Shown here piece by piece: positions 46,206-56,427 of a stretch of 64,000 nt of DNA. Each line of letters starts with the position of its first letter. Positions within the stretch are counted from its first letter, which is position 1. Both the position numbers and the translations under genes were made by a program. Below the pieces are notes generated by a model. That model was given only the letters and a program-made list of their open reading frames with translations, was not told where the DNA came from and ran no database searches. Source of the DNA: Rhodococcus sp. RD6.2 (GTDB taxonomy: Bacteria; Actinomycetota; Actinomycetes; Mycobacteriales; Mycobacteriaceae); NCBI RefSeq assembly GCF_001040705.1, contig NZ_CVQP01000011.1:186248-250247 (forward strand), given 5' to 3'.

Positions 46206-47390
46206 TCAGAGCCGCTCGATGATGGTGGCGTTCGCCAATCCACCTGCCTCGCACATGGTCTGGAGCCCGAACCGGCCGCCGCGCTCGTGCAGGGCGTGCG
46301 TCAGCGTGGTCATCAGGCGGGCGCCGCTCGCGCCCAGCGGATGGCCGAGTGCGATCGCGCCGCCGTGGACGTTCACCTTGTCCAGGTCGGCACCGACCTC
46401 CTTCGCCCAGGCGAGCACCACCGACGCGAAGGCCTCGTTGACTTCGAACAGGTCGATGTCGTCGAGCGTCAGACCTGCGCGTTCGAGTACCTTGCGGGTC
46501 GCGGGGATGACGGCGGTCAGCATGTAGAGCGGGTCGTCGCCCGCGACCGCGACACTGTGGATCCGTGCCAGTGGTCGCAGTCCCAACTGCTCGGCGCGTT
46601 CGCTGGTGGTCATCAGCAGTGCGGAACTGCCGTCGGTGACCTGACTCGCGTTGCCCGCCGTGACGTTCCATCCGATCTGCGGGAAGCGCTGCGCCATCGC
46701 CTCGTCGTAGTAGGCCGAACGCAGTCCGTCCATCGTCTCCAGTGTGCTGCCGACGCGGATTCCCTCGTCCGTACGGAGCTCCCCGACCGTCCTGAGTTCG
46801 GCGTCGAACAGCCCGTTCTTCGTCGCGTGTGCGGCCTTGGCGTGGCTGGCGAGCGCGAACTCGTCCATCTGCGTGCGGGTGATACCCCAGCGCGCGGCGA
46901 TCAATTCGGCGCTGATGCCCTGGGGGACGAGGCCGTCGGGATAGCGTTCCGCGAACGCGACGCCGCTCGGGTCGGTCGTCCCGAGCATGCTCGAGCCCAT
47001 CGGCACGCGGCTCATGGACTCGACGCCGCCCGCGACCACGATGTCGTAGGCGCCCGAGATGAGGCCCTGCGCCGCGAAGTGCACGGCCTGCTGGCTGCTG
47101 CCGCACTGCCGGTCCACGGTCGTCGCGGGCACGGATTCCGGGTAGCCGGCGGCGAGCGTTGCCCGCCGGGTCATGTTGGAGCCCTGCTCGCCGACCGCGC
47201 TGACCACGCCACCGATGACGTCGTCGATCAGGGTCGCGTCGATGCCGCTGCGGTTCACGACCTCGCGGAGGCTGTGGGCGAACAGGTCCACCGGATGTAC
47301 GTCGTGCAGGGCGCCGGTGGCCTTTCCTCGGCCCAGGGGAGTGCGGACCGCTTCGACGATTACTGCGTCCCTCGTGCTGCTGATGCTCAT
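46206..47390 (-). CDS. Acetyl-CoA acetyltransferase (thiolase)
   Basis: 394-aa thiolase. The acyl-enzyme Cys is C96 (TVDRQCGSSQQAVHFAAQG), the acid/base motifs are FEVNEAFA, GGAIALGHPLGASGAR and the C-terminal LQTMCEAGGLANATII. Both catalytic Cys and the His are present. It could act in beta-oxidation (fadA type) or acetoacetyl-CoA formation. It is divergent from an HxlR regulator with operator-like repeats between, so it is probably controlled by it. Confidence 0.9.
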   Translation of the reverse strand: MSISSTRDAVIVEAVRTPLGRGKATGALHDVHPVDLFAHSLREVVNRSGIDATLIDDVIGGVVSAVGEQGSNMTRRATLAAGYPESVPATTVDRQCGSSQQAVHFAAQGLISGAYDIVVAGGVESMSRVPMGSSMLGTTDPSGVAFAERYPDGLVPQGISAELIAARWGITRTQMDEFALASHAKAAHATKNGLFDAELRTVGELRTDEGIRVGSTLETMDGLRSAYYDEAMAQRFPQIGWNVTAGNASQVTDGSSALLMTTSERAEQLGLRPLARIHSVAVAGDDPLYMLTAVIPATRKVLERAGLTLDDIDLFEVNEAFASVVLAWAKEVGADLDKVNVHGGAIALGHPLGASGARLMTTLTHALHERGGRFGLQTMCEAGGLANATIIERL

Positions 47391-47464
47391 CGTGTGTCCC
47401 TCTCCGTTTGGAGGACCCGGTGGTCCTCTGGCAGTTCAAACGTTCTAGCTATGCAAAACCATAC

Positions 47465-47483
47465 CCAGCTGCCGCGCAGCTGG
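47465..47483. promoter_or_regulatory. Inverted repeat in the thiolase/HxlR gap
   Basis: CCAGCTG-CCGCG-CAGCTGG, a perfect 7-bp inverted repeat with a 5-nt spacer. A second partly symmetrical sequence centred on AACGTT lies in the preceding 30 bp. The gap between the divergent starts is 131 bp, and the repeat is 39 bp before the HxlR start. It is a candidate HxlR operator; not proven. Confidence 0.4.
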
Positions 47484-47521
47484 CTACATATATTCGAAGT
47501 CAGTACCCTGGGCTCGTGGCG

Positions 47522-47992
47522 ATGAAGTTGCAGGGACCCCTCGCGGACCGTTCGGCCTGGGATGCCGACGAGCGGTGCTCGATCAGCCGCGCCATGGGTG
47601 TCGTCGGCACCCGGTCCGCGATGCTGCTGCTCCGTGAGGCCTACTACGGCACCACGCGCTTCGACGACTTCGCGCACCGCGTCGGAATCACCGACGCCGT
47701 CGCCTCGGCGCGACTCAAGGAACTCGTCGAGGCGGGCCTGCTCGTCAAGAGTCCCTACCGCGAACCTGGGCAGCGCACCCGCTACGAATACGTCCTCACC
47801 GACATGGGCCGCGACCTGCTGCCTGCCGTGGTTGCGCTCATGCAGTGGGGCGACAAATACCTCCAACGCGACGGCGCGCCTCTGCAGGTCGTCGACGACG
47901 CCACCGGCGCACCCGTCAGCGTGCGCGTGCGCACCGACGAAGGCGACGACGTCGAGCTCGACGGCCTGCGGCTACGGGTGAATCGCGAGTAG
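47522..47992 (+). CDS. HxlR family transcriptional regulator
   Basis: 156-aa winged-helix regulator. The family pattern is clear: CSISRAMGVVGTRSAMLLLR, then YYGTTRFDDFAHRVGITDAV, RLKELVEAGLL and the wing YREPGQRTRYEYVLTDMGRDL. HxlR proteins often sense aldehydes or redox changes. ATG 47522 is used; GTG 47516 would add two residues. The divergent thiolase and SDR genes are its likely targets. Its 3' end overlaps a minus-strand open frame by 21 bp. Confidence 0.87.
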   Translation: MKLQGPLADRSAWDADERCSISRAMGVVGTRSAMLLLREAYYGTTRFDDFAHRVGITDAVASARLKELVEAGLLVKSPYREPGQRTRYEYVLTDMGRDLLPAVVALMQWGDKYLQRDGAPLQVVDDATGAPVSVRVRTDEGDDVELDGLRLRVNRE

Positions 47993-48139
47993 GGGTACAC
48001 GCACGCTCACGCGCGTCGGGATCGTCACCACCTCGGTGAACTGATCGCCGAGGTACTCGGCCACGCCCGCCGCCGCGAAGCCGAACTGCGTCGCAACAGA
48101 AGCCAAGAGCGCGGCGGGCGGGGTGGTGGGGGAGACGAC
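47972..48139 (-). pseudogene. Short coding-like tail without a start codon
   Basis: A 55-codon open stretch with strong third-position GC, ending at a stop that overlaps the HxlR gene. It includes the segment TQFGFAAAGVAEYLGDQF and ends VRVPLLAIHP. No ATG or GTG lies near its upstream end; a TTG would leave 44 residues and has no ribosome site. An AGGGGAGG sequence sits just before the first GTC codons. It is either a remnant of a lost gene, a gene with an unusual start, or a chance open frame. No family recognised. Confidence 0.35.
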
Positions 48140-48165
48140 GGCCTCCCCTGACGGAAGGGCCCGTC

Positions 48166-49554
48166 CTATTCGTCGCGGCAGACGTCGAGGCCGAGCAGTG
48201 CGTTCTCCACGACCTCGGTGAGGGCAGGGTGAATCCAGTACTGGCCCAACGCCATCTCGCGTGCGGGCAGACCGAAGCTCATCGCCTGGATGAGGGGTTG
48301 GAGCACCGTCGACGCCTGCGCACCGATCACGTGCGCGCCGACGAGTTGCCCGGTGGCGCGGTCGGCGATGACCTTGCACAGGCCCTCGTCGTCCTCCATC
48401 GCCCATCCGTACGCGACATCGGCGTACCGCTGGACCTTCACCGAGATGTCCAGGCCCTGTTCGCGGGCTTGCGCCTCGGTGAGTCCGACCGACGCGATCT
48501 GAGGATCGGTGAACACCGCAGCCGGAACGAACCGGTGATCGGTGCGAACCAGGTCGGCGCCTGCACTCCACGCATCTCGCAGCAGGTTGGCCTGCACGAC
48601 CCGCGCCTCGTGGTTCGCGACGTGCTTGAGCTGATGCGGCGATGACACGTCGCCGAGCGCGAACACGCCCTCGGCGGTGGTGCGCTGGAACTTGTCGACG
48701 ACGACACGTCCGCGGTCGTCGACATCGACGCCCGCGGCCTGCGCGTTGAGCCGGTCCCCGTTGGGTGTGCGTCCGGTGGCGACGAGCAGGGTGTCGCCCG
48801 CGACCACGGTGCCGTCGGCGAGGACCACCTCCACCCTCAACGCGTCGCCGCGAACCTCGGCAACCGGATTGCCGAGGTGCACATCCCACTTGGAGCGTGC
48901 GAGGTCGGTGAACTGCTGCGAGATGTCGTCGTCGAGGTCGCGGAGCAGTCGTGGCCCGCGGCCGATGACGGACACCTTGCTGCCGAGCGCCGAGAACACG
49001 TGCGCGAACTCGGAGGCGATGAAGCCGCTGCCGATGATCACGAGGTGCTCGGGTTGCGTTGGCAGTCGCATGATGTCGTCGTTGGTGTGGAACGGAACAC
49101 CGGATCGGGTGACCTCGTCGGGGATCACGGGCCGCGACCCGGCGGCGATCACCACCTGGTCTGCTGTGATCTCTTCGCCGCTTCCGGTGCGGATCCGCTT
49201 CGGTCCGGTGAAGGTGGCGTACCCGGAGAACAGCGTGGTGCCCGGGTTTCCGTCACGTCGGTAGCGCTCGCCGCCTGCCGAGATCGGATCGATACGGTCG
49301 AAGACCCGGTCCACGATGTCGGACCAGCGGACATTCTCGATCCGGGCGTCGACGCCGTAGCGGGCGGACTCCCGGATCGTCCGCGCCACCTCGGCAGCGA
49401 AGACAAACATCTTCGTCGGGATACAGCCCACGTTCAGGCACGTGCCACCGAAGGTGCCGCCCTCGCAGATCGCGACCTTCATGTCAGCGAAGCGGTCGTC
49501 GAGAATGGTGTTGCCGGAACCGGATCCGATGATAGCCAGATCGAAGTGCGTCAT
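48166..49554 (-). CDS. mtr: Mycothione reductase
   Basis: FAD/NADPH disulphide oxidoreductase that reduces mycothione to mycothiol, the actinobacterial glutathione substitute. The 462-aa protein has the FAD motif [10 protein letters not shown], the redox pair C39 and C44 ([13 protein letters not shown]), the NADPH motif [34 protein letters not shown] and the C-terminal active-site His in [14 protein letters not shown]. The WIHPALTEV ending and GSGSGN opening separate it from lipoamide dehydrogenase. Its ATG overlaps the upstream hydrolase stop (ATGA). Confidence 0.92.
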   Translation of the reverse strand: MTHFDLAIIGSGSGNTILDDRFADMKVAICEGGTFGGTCLNVGCIPTKMFVFAAEVARTIRESARYGVDARIENVRWSDIVDRVFDRIDPISAGGERYRRDGNPGTTLFSGYATFTGPKRIRTGSGEEITADQVVIAAGSRPVIPDEVTRSGVPFHTNDDIMRLPTQPEHLVIIGSGFIASEFAHVFSALGSKVSVIGRGPRLLRDLDDDISQQFTDLARSKWDVHLGNPVAEVRGDALRVEVVLADGTVVAGDTLLVATGRTPNGDRLNAQAAGVDVDDRGRVVVDKFQRTTAEGVFALGDVSSPHQLKHVANHEARVVQANLLRDAWSAGADLVRTDHRFVPAAVFTDPQIASVGLTEAQAREQGLDISVKVQRYADVAYGWAMEDDEGLCKVIADRATGQLVGAHVIGAQASTVLQPLIQAMSFGLPAREMALGQYWIHPALTEVVENALLGLDVCRDE

Positions 49555-50558
49555 GCTCGCCCCTCCGAAAGTCCGTGTCCCGCGAGCCATTCCAGCCACA
49601 GGTCCACCTCGTCCAGTGCTTGTTTGCGGGGCACCTCCCGAGACAGGAACACATCGTGCCGGGCTCCCTCGATCGGCACGATCGTCGTGCGGTCGCCGAG
49701 GCATCCAGCCCAGCGGGCGATCTGCCGCACGTCGAGTACCAGGTCGGCTGCCTCCGACTTGTCGGTGTAGCGCATGGAGTAGTGCGTCGCCTTCGACCGC
49801 AGGACCAGCGACGGAACACCGATGTCGAGCCCGCGGTGCAGGACAGCCTGCCCACGACGGACGGCGCGCAGCCATCCGAAGGTGACGCCGAACCCGCGCA
49901 GCGGCTTCCATTCGAGGTCGTAGTCCCATTCGCCGCCGTGGTCGCGGTGCAGGGTGCGCCCGTAGACGTCGATGGGCGGCTGCTTGAGTTCGAGCTTGTC
50001 CTTGACACGTCCGATCGTGCGGATCGCGACGGTGCCGACGCTGCGAACGTACGAGGGGCCCTGCAGGTCGAACCAGGGGCTGTTCAGGATCAGCCCGACG
50101 ACGCCCGCGCCCGCGGTGCCACCCGGTCGACGGTTCACTCGATCCAGCCACAGCGGCACGATCAGTCCGCCCGTGGAGTGCGCGGTCAGCAGGACCGAAC
50201 CGCCCTGCATCTGCTCACGCACCGTCTCGAGGGCCCAGTCGAGTTCGCGATCGTAGAGTGCGAGATCCGTCACGAAATGGGGAGTCTGATCGGGACGCCG
50301 GGAACGTCCGCACTTGCGCAGATCGAGTGCGAAGAAGTCGTAACCCTGATCGTGGAAGTGCTCGGCGACGTGCTTCTGGAAGAAGTAGTCGGTGAAACCA
50401 TGAACGTAGAGCACGGCTTTGCGCCGCGGAGCCGAGCCCGACGGCTGGTAGCGGACGAGGGTCGCGACGATCTGGCCCTCGCCGTCGGGGTCCTCACCGA
50501 GCGCGAGCGTGGTCTGTTCATAGCCGTCGCCGAGGAGGTCGGGAGCCCAGGTAGTCAC
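49551..50558 (-). CDS. Alpha/beta hydrolase (lysophospholipase-like)
   Basis: 335-aa alpha/beta hydrolase. Motifs are the oxyanion HGF segment ([16 protein letters not shown]), the elbow [14 protein letters not shown] with Ser nucleophile, and a possible His in [12 protein letters not shown]. It belongs to the Hydrolase_4 (serine aminopeptidase/monoacylglycerol lipase) group. The start is GTG 50558. Coupling to mtr (4-bp overlap) matches a gene pair I recall from M. tuberculosis, suggesting an old partnership. Substrate unknown. Confidence 0.87.
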   Translation of the reverse strand: MTTWAPDLLGDGYEQTTLALGEDPDGEGQIVATLVRYQPSGSAPRRKAVLYVHGFTDYFFQKHVAEHFHDQGYDFFALDLRKCGRSRRPDQTPHFVTDLALYDRELDWALETVREQMQGGSVLLTAHSTGGLIVPLWLDRVNRRPGGTAGAGVVGLILNSPWFDLQGPSYVRSVGTVAIRTIGRVKDKLELKQPPIDVYGRTLHRDHGGEWDYDLEWKPLRGFGVTFGWLRAVRRGQAVLHRGLDIGVPSLVLRSKATHYSMRYTDKSEAADLVLDVRQIARWAGCLGDRTTIVPIEGARHDVFLSREVPRKQALDEVDLWLEWLAGHGLSEGRA

Positions 50559-50653
50559 AGATCACAATCCTACGTGTGCAATCCTGACGCATCGGAGGAG
50601 CACAATTGATGCGAGGTGAACTGCGCGGGTACGCGCGGGTAACCTATCCGCTT

Positions 50654-50670
50654 GCAGTCGGCGCGACTGC
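50654..50670 (+). promoter_or_regulatory. Hairpin and short direct repeats upstream of mqo
   Basis: GCAGTCG-GCG-CGACTGC is a perfect 7-bp inverted repeat 33 bp before the chosen mqo start. Just upstream, GCGCGGGTA occurs twice (50623-50631 and 50633-50641) at a 10-bp period. These lie in the 145-bp gap with the divergent hydrolase gene and may be operator or leader elements. Confidence 0.35.
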
Positions 50671-50703
50671 CCACTGCCAATGGACAAGGAAGTCGATTTT
50701 CCA

Positions 50704-52218
50704 GTGTCAGACAACACCGCGGTACAGAAGGCCGATGTAGTTCTCGTGGGAGCGGGCATCATGAGTGCCACGCTCGGGTCGATCCTTCGGCAGTTGCAGC
50801 CGGACTGGTCGATCAGTGTGTTCGAGCGGCTCGACGCCGCAGCAGCCGAGAGCAGCGACCCGTGGAACAACGCGGGTACTGGCCACTCGGCGCTCTGTGA
50901 GCTCAACTACACCCCACAGAACAAGGACGGCTCCGTCGACGTCGCCAAGGCGGTCAACGTCAACGAGCAGTTCCAGGTCTCGCGGCAGTTCTGGGCCCAT
51001 GCGATCGAGAACGGCATCCTCGCCGAGCCCAAGGAGTTCATCAACCCGGTTCCGCACGTCAGCTTCGTGCACGGGGCCGACAACGTGAAGTACCTGCGGG
51101 CCCGCTACGACGCGCTCGCCGGCCACCCGCTGTTCGCCGGGATGGAGTACACGGAGCGCCCCGAGGAGTTCACGAAGCGTCTGCCGCTGATGGCCGCGGG
51201 TCGTGACTTCTCCGATCCCGTCGCCCTGAACTGGACCGATGGCGGCACCGACGTCGACTTCGGCGCCCTCACCAAGCAGCTCCTCGGTCACATCGGCGCC
51301 TCCGGTGGCAGCGTCTACTTCGGCCACGACGTCCGCAACCTCACCCAGCAGTCCGACGGCAGCTGGCTCGTCAAGGTCGAGAACCTGCGGACCGGTGCGA
51401 AGAAGACCGTCAACGCGAAGTTCGTCTTCGTCGGCGCGGGCGGCGGGGCGCTGCACCTGCTGCAGAAGTCCGGCATCAAGGAGGCGAAGGGCTTCGGCGG
51501 CTTCCCGGTCAGCGGCCAGTTCCTGCGCTGCACCAACCCCGAGCTGATCGACCAGCACAGCGCGAAGGTCTACGGCAAGGCCGCGGTCGGCGCGCCTCCG
51601 ATGTCGGTTCCGCACCTCGACACCCGCGTCATCAACGGCAAGAAGGGCCTGCTGTTCGGCCCGTACGCCGGTTGGTCGCCCAAGTTCCTCAAGCAGGGCA
51701 AGGTCACCGACCTGCCCGGTTCCGTCAAGCCCAACAACCTCATGTCGATGCTCGGTGTCGGCGTCACCGAGTTGGGTCTGACCAAGTACCTCATCGGTGA
51801 GCTGCTGCAGGGCGCCGACGATCGCATCGAGACGCTGCGCGAGTTCGTTCCCCGCGCGACCGGTGGCGACTGGGAGCTCATCACCGCAGGTCAGCGCGTT
51901 CAGGTCATTCGTAAGAAGGGCAACGGCGGCGTTCTCGAGTTCGGTACCGCCGTCATCAACGCGGCCGACGGCACCATCGCGGGTCTGCTCGGTGCGTCGC
52001 CCGGTGCGTCGACCGCCGTCCCCGCGATGCTCGACGTGCTGCAGCGCTGCTTCGGTGACCGCTGGGCGTCGTGGGAGCCGCAGCTCAAGCAGATGGTGCC
52101 CTCGCTCGGCGTCAAGCTGTCCGACAACGAGTCCCTCTTCCGTGAGGTGTGGGACTGGAGCAACAAGGCGCTCGAGCTCGAGGCGGACGCCCCCGTCGCG
52201 GCAGGCGCGAACGCTTAA
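50704..52218 (+). CDS. mqo: Malate:quinone oxidoreductase
   Basis: FAD-dependent peripheral membrane enzyme oxidising malate to oxaloacetate and passing electrons to quinone. The 504-aa protein opens with [20 protein letters not shown] (FAD motif), then [18 protein letters not shown], the substrate-binding [10 protein letters not shown] and [17 protein letters not shown], and [17 protein letters not shown] near the C-terminus. GTG 50704 (VSDNTAV) follows AAGGAAG and matches the mycobacterial N-terminus; ATG 50680 would add eight residues. Confidence 0.95.
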   Translation: MSDNTAVQKADVVLVGAGIMSATLGSILRQLQPDWSISVFERLDAAAAESSDPWNNAGTGHSALCELNYTPQNKDGSVDVAKAVNVNEQFQVSRQFWAHAIENGILAEPKEFINPVPHVSFVHGADNVKYLRARYDALAGHPLFAGMEYTERPEEFTKRLPLMAAGRDFSDPVALNWTDGGTDVDFGALTKQLLGHIGASGGSVYFGHDVRNLTQQSDGSWLVKVENLRTGAKKTVNAKFVFVGAGGGALHLLQKSGIKEAKGFGGFPVSGQFLRCTNPELIDQHSAKVYGKAAVGAPPMSVPHLDTRVINGKKGLLFGPYAGWSPKFLKQGKVTDLPGSVKPNNLMSMLGVGVTELGLTKYLIGELLQGADDRIETLREFVPRATGGDWELITAGQRVQVIRKKGNGGVLEFGTAVINAADGTIAGLLGASPGASTAVPAMLDVLQRCFGDRWASWEPQLKQMVPSLGVKLSDNESLFREVWDWSNKALELEADAPVAAGANA

Positions 52219-52290
52219 TCTCCAGGCAGGCGTACACGGCCGTCACCGGACCCGCACGGGTCGTGGTGGCGGCCGTGGCCTATTGTTCGG

Positions 52291-52415
52291 GACGAACTCG
52301 ACGTTCCTCGCCGCGGGAAAGCCTGTGCAATTCAGGCACGGTCCCGCCACTGTGACGGTCGACGGGCATTCGCCGTCGCCGGAAGTCAGATCGCCGCGGC
52401 AAGGAATCAACGACC
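52291..52415 (+). ncRNA. Cobalamin riboswitch
   Basis: The conserved B12-riboswitch core is plain: GGGAA (52315-52319), a GCCTG/CAGGC stem (52321-52337) around TGCAATT, then GTCCCGCCACTGTGAC, and GCCGGAAGTCAGA later. Outer stem arms are less certain, so the limits are approximate. A CCCCGG/CCGGGG hairpin (52419-52438) follows, next to the purine-rich ribosome site, and may be the expression platform that hides translation of the chelatase gene when cobalamin binds. Confidence 0.9.
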
Positions 52416-52456
52416 GACCCCCGGCGCGGAAACCGGGGAGTGAGGGGACTGGGGCC

Positions 52457-54376
52457 GTGGCACACCAGGATTCGGATCCGGGCTTCCCGTTCGGTGCGAT
52501 CGTCGGACAGGACCAGCTGCGGCTGGCGTTGACCCTCTGCGCGGTGCACCCCGGTATCGGTGGGGTGCTGGTGCGCGGCGAGAAGGGGACCGCGAAGTCG
52601 ACGGTGGTTCGGGCCCTCGCCGCGCTGCTGCCCCCGACGTCGGACGGTACGGCCGCGCGCCTGGTCGAACTTCCGGTCGGTGCCACCGAGGACCGCGTGA
52701 TCGGCTCGCTGGACCTCGAGAAGGTGCTGCGGGACGGGGAGCGTGCCTTCCAGCCCGGCCTGCTCGCTGCCGCTCACGACGGCGTCCTCTACGTCGACGA
52801 AGTGAACCTGCTGCACGACCACCTGGTGGACGTACTGCTCGACGCCGCCGCGATGGGCCGCGTTCACGTCGAGCGGGACGGCGTCTCGCACTCCCACCCG
52901 GCGAAGTTCGTGCTCGTCGGCACGATGAACCCGGAGGAGGGTGAGCTGCGACCGCAGCTCCTCGACCGGTTCGGGCTCGCCGTGGACGTCGCCGCGTCCC
53001 GGGACGTCGACGTCCGCATGCAGGTGGTCCGGCGTCGGCTCGACTTCGAGGCCGATCCCGTCGCATTCGCCGCCCGATACGAGGCCGTCGACGCCGACAC
53101 CGCCGCACGGATCGCCGAAGCCCGCGTCGCGCTGGCCGGTGTCGCGCTGCCGGATCGTGAGCTGCGCCGGATCGCGGCTCTGTGCGCGTCGTTCGACGTG
53201 GACGGGATGCGCGCCGACCTGGTCCTCGCGCGCACCGCCACCGCGCACGCCGCGTGGCGCGGCGCGAGCGAGGTCGTCGAGGAGGACGTGCGGGTCGCGG
53301 CCGAACTGACGTTGCCGCACCGGCGTCGCCGCGATCCGTTCGACGAACCGGGACTCGATCCGCAGCAACTCGACGATGCAATGCGTGACGCCGCCGAGCA
53401 GGCCGCCCAGGAACCGGACCCCGACACCGATCCCGACCCGGACACGGATCCCGACGGCCCGGGCGGCGGGGCACCGCAGCCGCAGGACGGCGGCGCTCCG
53501 GCGCCGTCCGCCGACGGGGACGAGGCGGCCGACGACAGTCCCGCAGCGCCGGGACCGGGGCAGGAACGCCCCGTCGGCGCTCCGGCCGCACAGTTCCGCA
53601 CGCGCCTGCTCACCATCCCCGGCGTCGGCGAGGGTGCGCCCGGTCGCCGGTCGCGTTCCCGTTCGCCGCGGGGGCGTACGGTCCGCGCCACGACGGAACC
53701 GGGTCGCGGCCTGCATCTGGTCGGGACCCTGTTCGCCGCTGCCGAGCACCAGGTGTCCCGCGGCCGGACCGACGGTCGAATGTTGTTGGCGCCGAGCGAT
53801 GTTCGCGGTGCGATCAAGGAGGGACGCGAGGGCAACCTGATCGTCTTCGTGGTCGACGTGTCGGGGTCGATGGCCGCCCGCGACCGACTGTCCGCCGTGA
53901 CGGGCGCGGTGGTGTCCCTGCTGCGCGACGCCTACCAGCGCCGAGACAAAGTCGCCGTCATCACCGTCCGGGGCTCGTCTGCCGACGTCGTCCTGCCACC
54001 GACGTCGTCGGTGGACGTCGCGGTGCGGCGACTGAAGTCGCTGCGCACCGGCGGTAAGAGTCCGCTGGCGCAAGGGTTCTTGAAGGCACGCGAGGTGGTC
54101 CTGCGGGAGCGGGTCCGTGACCCGCAGCGTCGCGCGATGGTGGTGGCGCTCACCGACGGCCGGGCCACCGGCGGCACCGATCCGGTGCACCGGGCGAAGG
54201 TCGCGGCGGGCCTGCTCGCCGACACCGCTGTCGCCGGTGTCGTCGTCGACTGCGAATCGGGGATGGTGCGCCTCGGCTTGGCGCCGGAGCTCGCGATCGC
54301 GATGCGGGGTGCGTGTGTCCGACTGACCGAACTGTCCGCGGAGCAGGTGGCAGGCGTCGTCCGCGCCGCCGCCTGA
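52457..54376 (+). CDS. Magnesium/cobalt chelatase-like protein, ChlI-ChlD fusion
   Basis: 639-aa protein joining an AAA+ domain (Walker [10 protein letters not shown] at 41-49; Walker [16 protein letters not shown]) to a C-terminal VWA domain with the MIDAS motif DVSGSM from D467. A Pro/Asp-rich linker with repeated DPDTDPD units lies between, as in ChlD. The riboswitch and following cob genes point to cobalt insertion for cobalamin rather than chlorophyll-type magnesium insertion. The large CobN/ChlH-type subunit is not in the window. GTG 52457 has GAGGGG 9 bp upstream. Confidence 0.9.
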   Translation: MAHQDSDPGFPFGAIVGQDQLRLALTLCAVHPGIGGVLVRGEKGTAKSTVVRALAALLPPTSDGTAARLVELPVGATEDRVIGSLDLEKVLRDGERAFQPGLLAAAHDGVLYVDEVNLLHDHLVDVLLDAAAMGRVHVERDGVSHSHPAKFVLVGTMNPEEGELRPQLLDRFGLAVDVAASRDVDVRMQVVRRRLDFEADPVAFAARYEAVDADTAARIAEARVALAGVALPDRELRRIAALCASFDVDGMRADLVLARTATAHAAWRGASEVVEEDVRVAAELTLPHRRRRDPFDEPGLDPQQLDDAMRDAAEQAAQEPDPDTDPDPDTDPDGPGGGAPQPQDGGAPAPSADGDEAADDSPAAPGPGQERPVGAPAAQFRTRLLTIPGVGEGAPGRRSRSRSPRGRTVRATTEPGRGLHLVGTLFAAAEHQVSRGRTDGRMLLAPSDVRGAIKEGREGNLIVFVVDVSGSMAARDRLSAVTGAVVSLLRDAYQRRDKVAVITVRGSSADVVLPPTSSVDVAVRRLKSLRTGGKSPLAQGFLKAREVVLRERVRDPQRRAMVVALTDGRATGGTDPVHRAKVAAGLLADTAVAGVVVDCESGMVRLGLAPELAIAMRGACVRLTELSAEQVAGVVRAAA

Positions 54377-54421
54377 CGTACCGCCTCCGGTAGATCACCC
54401 GCCTGAAAGAGGAGCTCGACC

Positions 54422-55036
54422 ATGCCCCAGGGAGTCCCTGTCAGCGTCCCCGACGACGGTCTGACCACCCGGCAGCGCCGCAACGCACCCGTGCTCGCCG
54501 TCCACACCGGCCCCGGCAAGGGCAAGTCGACCGCCGCGTTCGGGATGGCGCTGCGCGCCTGGAACCAGGGCTTCGACATCGGCGTCTTCCAGTTCGTGAA
54601 GTCCGCCAAGTGGAAGGTCGGCGAGGAGGCCGCGTTCCGCGCGCTGGGCGAGTTGCACGAGAACACCGGGGTCGGCGGGCCCGTGCAGTGGAACAAGATG
54701 GGCGACGGCTGGTCGTGGACCCGGAAGAAGGGTGACGACGAGGACCACGCCCGCGTCGCGCTCGACGGCTGGCGTGAGGTGGCTCGGCGAATCGCGAACG
54801 AGGAGCACCGTTTCTACGTTCTCGACGAGTTCACCTATCCGCTCAAGTGGGGGTGGGTCGACGTCGACGAGGTCGTCGACGTCCTGGTGAACCGGCCCGG
54901 AACCCAGCACGTGGTGATCACCGGCCGGGACGCGCCGCAGGCGTTGCTCGACGCCGCGGACCTGGTCACCGAGATGACGAAGGTGAAGCACCCGATGGAC
55001 GCCGGACGCAAGGGGCAGCGGGGCATCGAGTGGTGA
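54422..55036 (+). CDS. cobO: Cob(I)yrinic acid a,c-diamide adenosyltransferase
   Basis: CobO/CobA-type corrinoid adenosyltransferase, 204 aa. The P-loop reads VLAVHTGPGKGKSTAAFGMA, followed by GVFQFVKSAKWKVGEEAAF, and the acidic FYVLDEFTYPLKWGW motif and TEMTKVKHPMDAGRKGQRGIEW end are family signatures. It attaches the adenosyl group to the corrin ring. AGAGGAG precedes ATG 54422, and the stop overlaps cobB by 4 bp. Confidence 0.95.
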   Translation: MPQGVPVSVPDDGLTTRQRRNAPVLAVHTGPGKGKSTAAFGMALRAWNQGFDIGVFQFVKSAKWKVGEEAAFRALGELHENTGVGGPVQWNKMGDGWSWTRKKGDDEDHARVALDGWREVARRIANEEHRFYVLDEFTYPLKWGWVDVDEVVDVLVNRPGTQHVVITGRDAPQALLDAADLVTEMTKVKHPMDAGRKGQRGIEW

Positions 55037-56427
55037 CTCCCGGTACCGTGACGCCCGCGGTGGTCATCGCGGCGCCGGCATCGGGTAGCGGAAAGACCAC
55101 CATTGCAACGGGTTTGATCGGCGCGCTGCGGGCCGCCGGTGACCGGGTCGCTCCGTTCAAGGTCGGCCCCGACTACATCGACCCCGGATACCACGCACTG
55201 GCGGCAGGCCGGGTCGGCCGCAACCTCGATCCGGTCCTGGTCGGCGCGGACCGCATCGGGCCGCTCTACCGGCACGGCAGCACCGGCTGCGACATCGCCG
55301 TCGTCGAGGGTGTGATGGGTCTGTTCGACGGCAAGATCTCCGAGCCGGCCCCGGAGGGCGCGGCGGAGGGATCGACGGCGCAGGTCGCGGGTCTGCTCGG
55401 CGCTCCGGTCGTCCTCGTCGTCGATGCCCGCGGCCACAGCCAGTCGCTGGCGGCGGTGCTGCACGGTTTCGCCACGTTCGATCGCGGCGTGCGGATCGGC
55501 GGCGTGATTCTCAATCGCGTCGGCAGCGCCCGGCACGAGCAGGTGCTGCGGCAGGCCTGCGAGAAGGTCGGCGTCCCCGTGCTCGGTGTGGTGCCGCGGC
55601 TTGCCGAACTCGCGGTACCGTCGCGGCATCTCGGTCTCGTGACCGCCGTCGAGCACGGCGGCGCGGCGGCGGCTGCGGTCGACGCGATGACGGAGTTGAT
55701 CACGCGGCACGTCGACCTGGACGCCGTGCGCGCACTCGCGGCGGCCTCCGTCGCGGCGCCTGCGTGGGATTCTCACGCCGAGGTGGGTGGGCAGGTCGCC
55801 GGCTCACCGCTGGTCGCCGTCGCGGGCGGTGCGGCGTTCACCTTCGGCTATGCCGAACACCGCGAACTGCTGGAGGCGGCGGGGGCGCGTGTGGTCGTGT
55901 TCGATCCCGCGGCGGACGTGTTGCCCGACGGGGTCGCGGGACTGGTGTTGCCGGGCGGGTTCCCGGAGGAACACGCGACCGCGCTCGCTGCGAACACCGC
56001 GCTGCTGACATCGGTGCGGGAGTTGGCGCGCCGCGGACTTCCGATCCATGCGGAGTGCGCGGGCCTGCTGTACCTGACGCGCGCCCTCGACGGGCATCCG
56101 ATGGCGCGGGTGATCGACGTCGACTCGACGTTCGGGTCGGCGCTGACCCTCGGCTACCGCGAGGCGGTCGCACTGGAGCCGTCCGTGCTGTTCGAATCGG
56201 GGGAGCGCGTCGTCGGGCACGAGTTCCATCGCACGGTGCTGGCCGAGCAGTCCGCGGCGGGCTGGGCGCCCGCGTGGGGCTGGCACGTGAGCGGGTCCGC
56301 GGCGAAGGAAGGATTTGTGGGCGGCAACGTGCACGCGTCGTACCTGCACACCCACCCGGCGGGAAACCCGGCGTCCATTCACCGATTCGTTTCTGCCGCA
56401 GCGACATTCGCGGAGAGGCATGGCTGA
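55033..56427 (+). CDS. cobB: Cobyrinic acid a,c-diamide synthase / hydrogenobyrinate synthase
   Basis: Glutamine-dependent amidase acting on the a and c side chains. The 464-aa protein has an N-terminal ATPase domain (VVIAAPASGSGKTTIATGLI, PFKVGPDYIDPGYH), VVEGVMGLFDG and a C-terminal glutaminase domain with the nucleophile in IHAECAGLLYLTR and His in HASYLHTHPAGNP. GTG 55033 overlaps the cobO stop. The order cobO-cobB matches M. tuberculosis as I recall. Confidence 0.95.
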   Translation: MTPGTVTPAVVIAAPASGSGKTTIATGLIGALRAAGDRVAPFKVGPDYIDPGYHALAAGRVGRNLDPVLVGADRIGPLYRHGSTGCDIAVVEGVMGLFDGKISEPAPEGAAEGSTAQVAGLLGAPVVLVVDARGHSQSLAAVLHGFATFDRGVRIGGVILNRVGSARHEQVLRQACEKVGVPVLGVVPRLAELAVPSRHLGLVTAVEHGGAAAAAVDAMTELITRHVDLDAVRALAAASVAAPAWDSHAEVGGQVAGSPLVAVAGGAAFTFGYAEHRELLEAAGARVVVFDPAADVLPDGVAGLVLPGGFPEEHATALAANTALLTSVRELARRGLPIHAECAGLLYLTRALDGHPMARVIDVDSTFGSALTLGYREAVALEPSVLFESGERVVGHEFHRTVLAEQSAAGWAPAWGWHVSGSAAKEGFVGGNVHASYLHTHPAGNPASIHRFVSAAATFAERHG

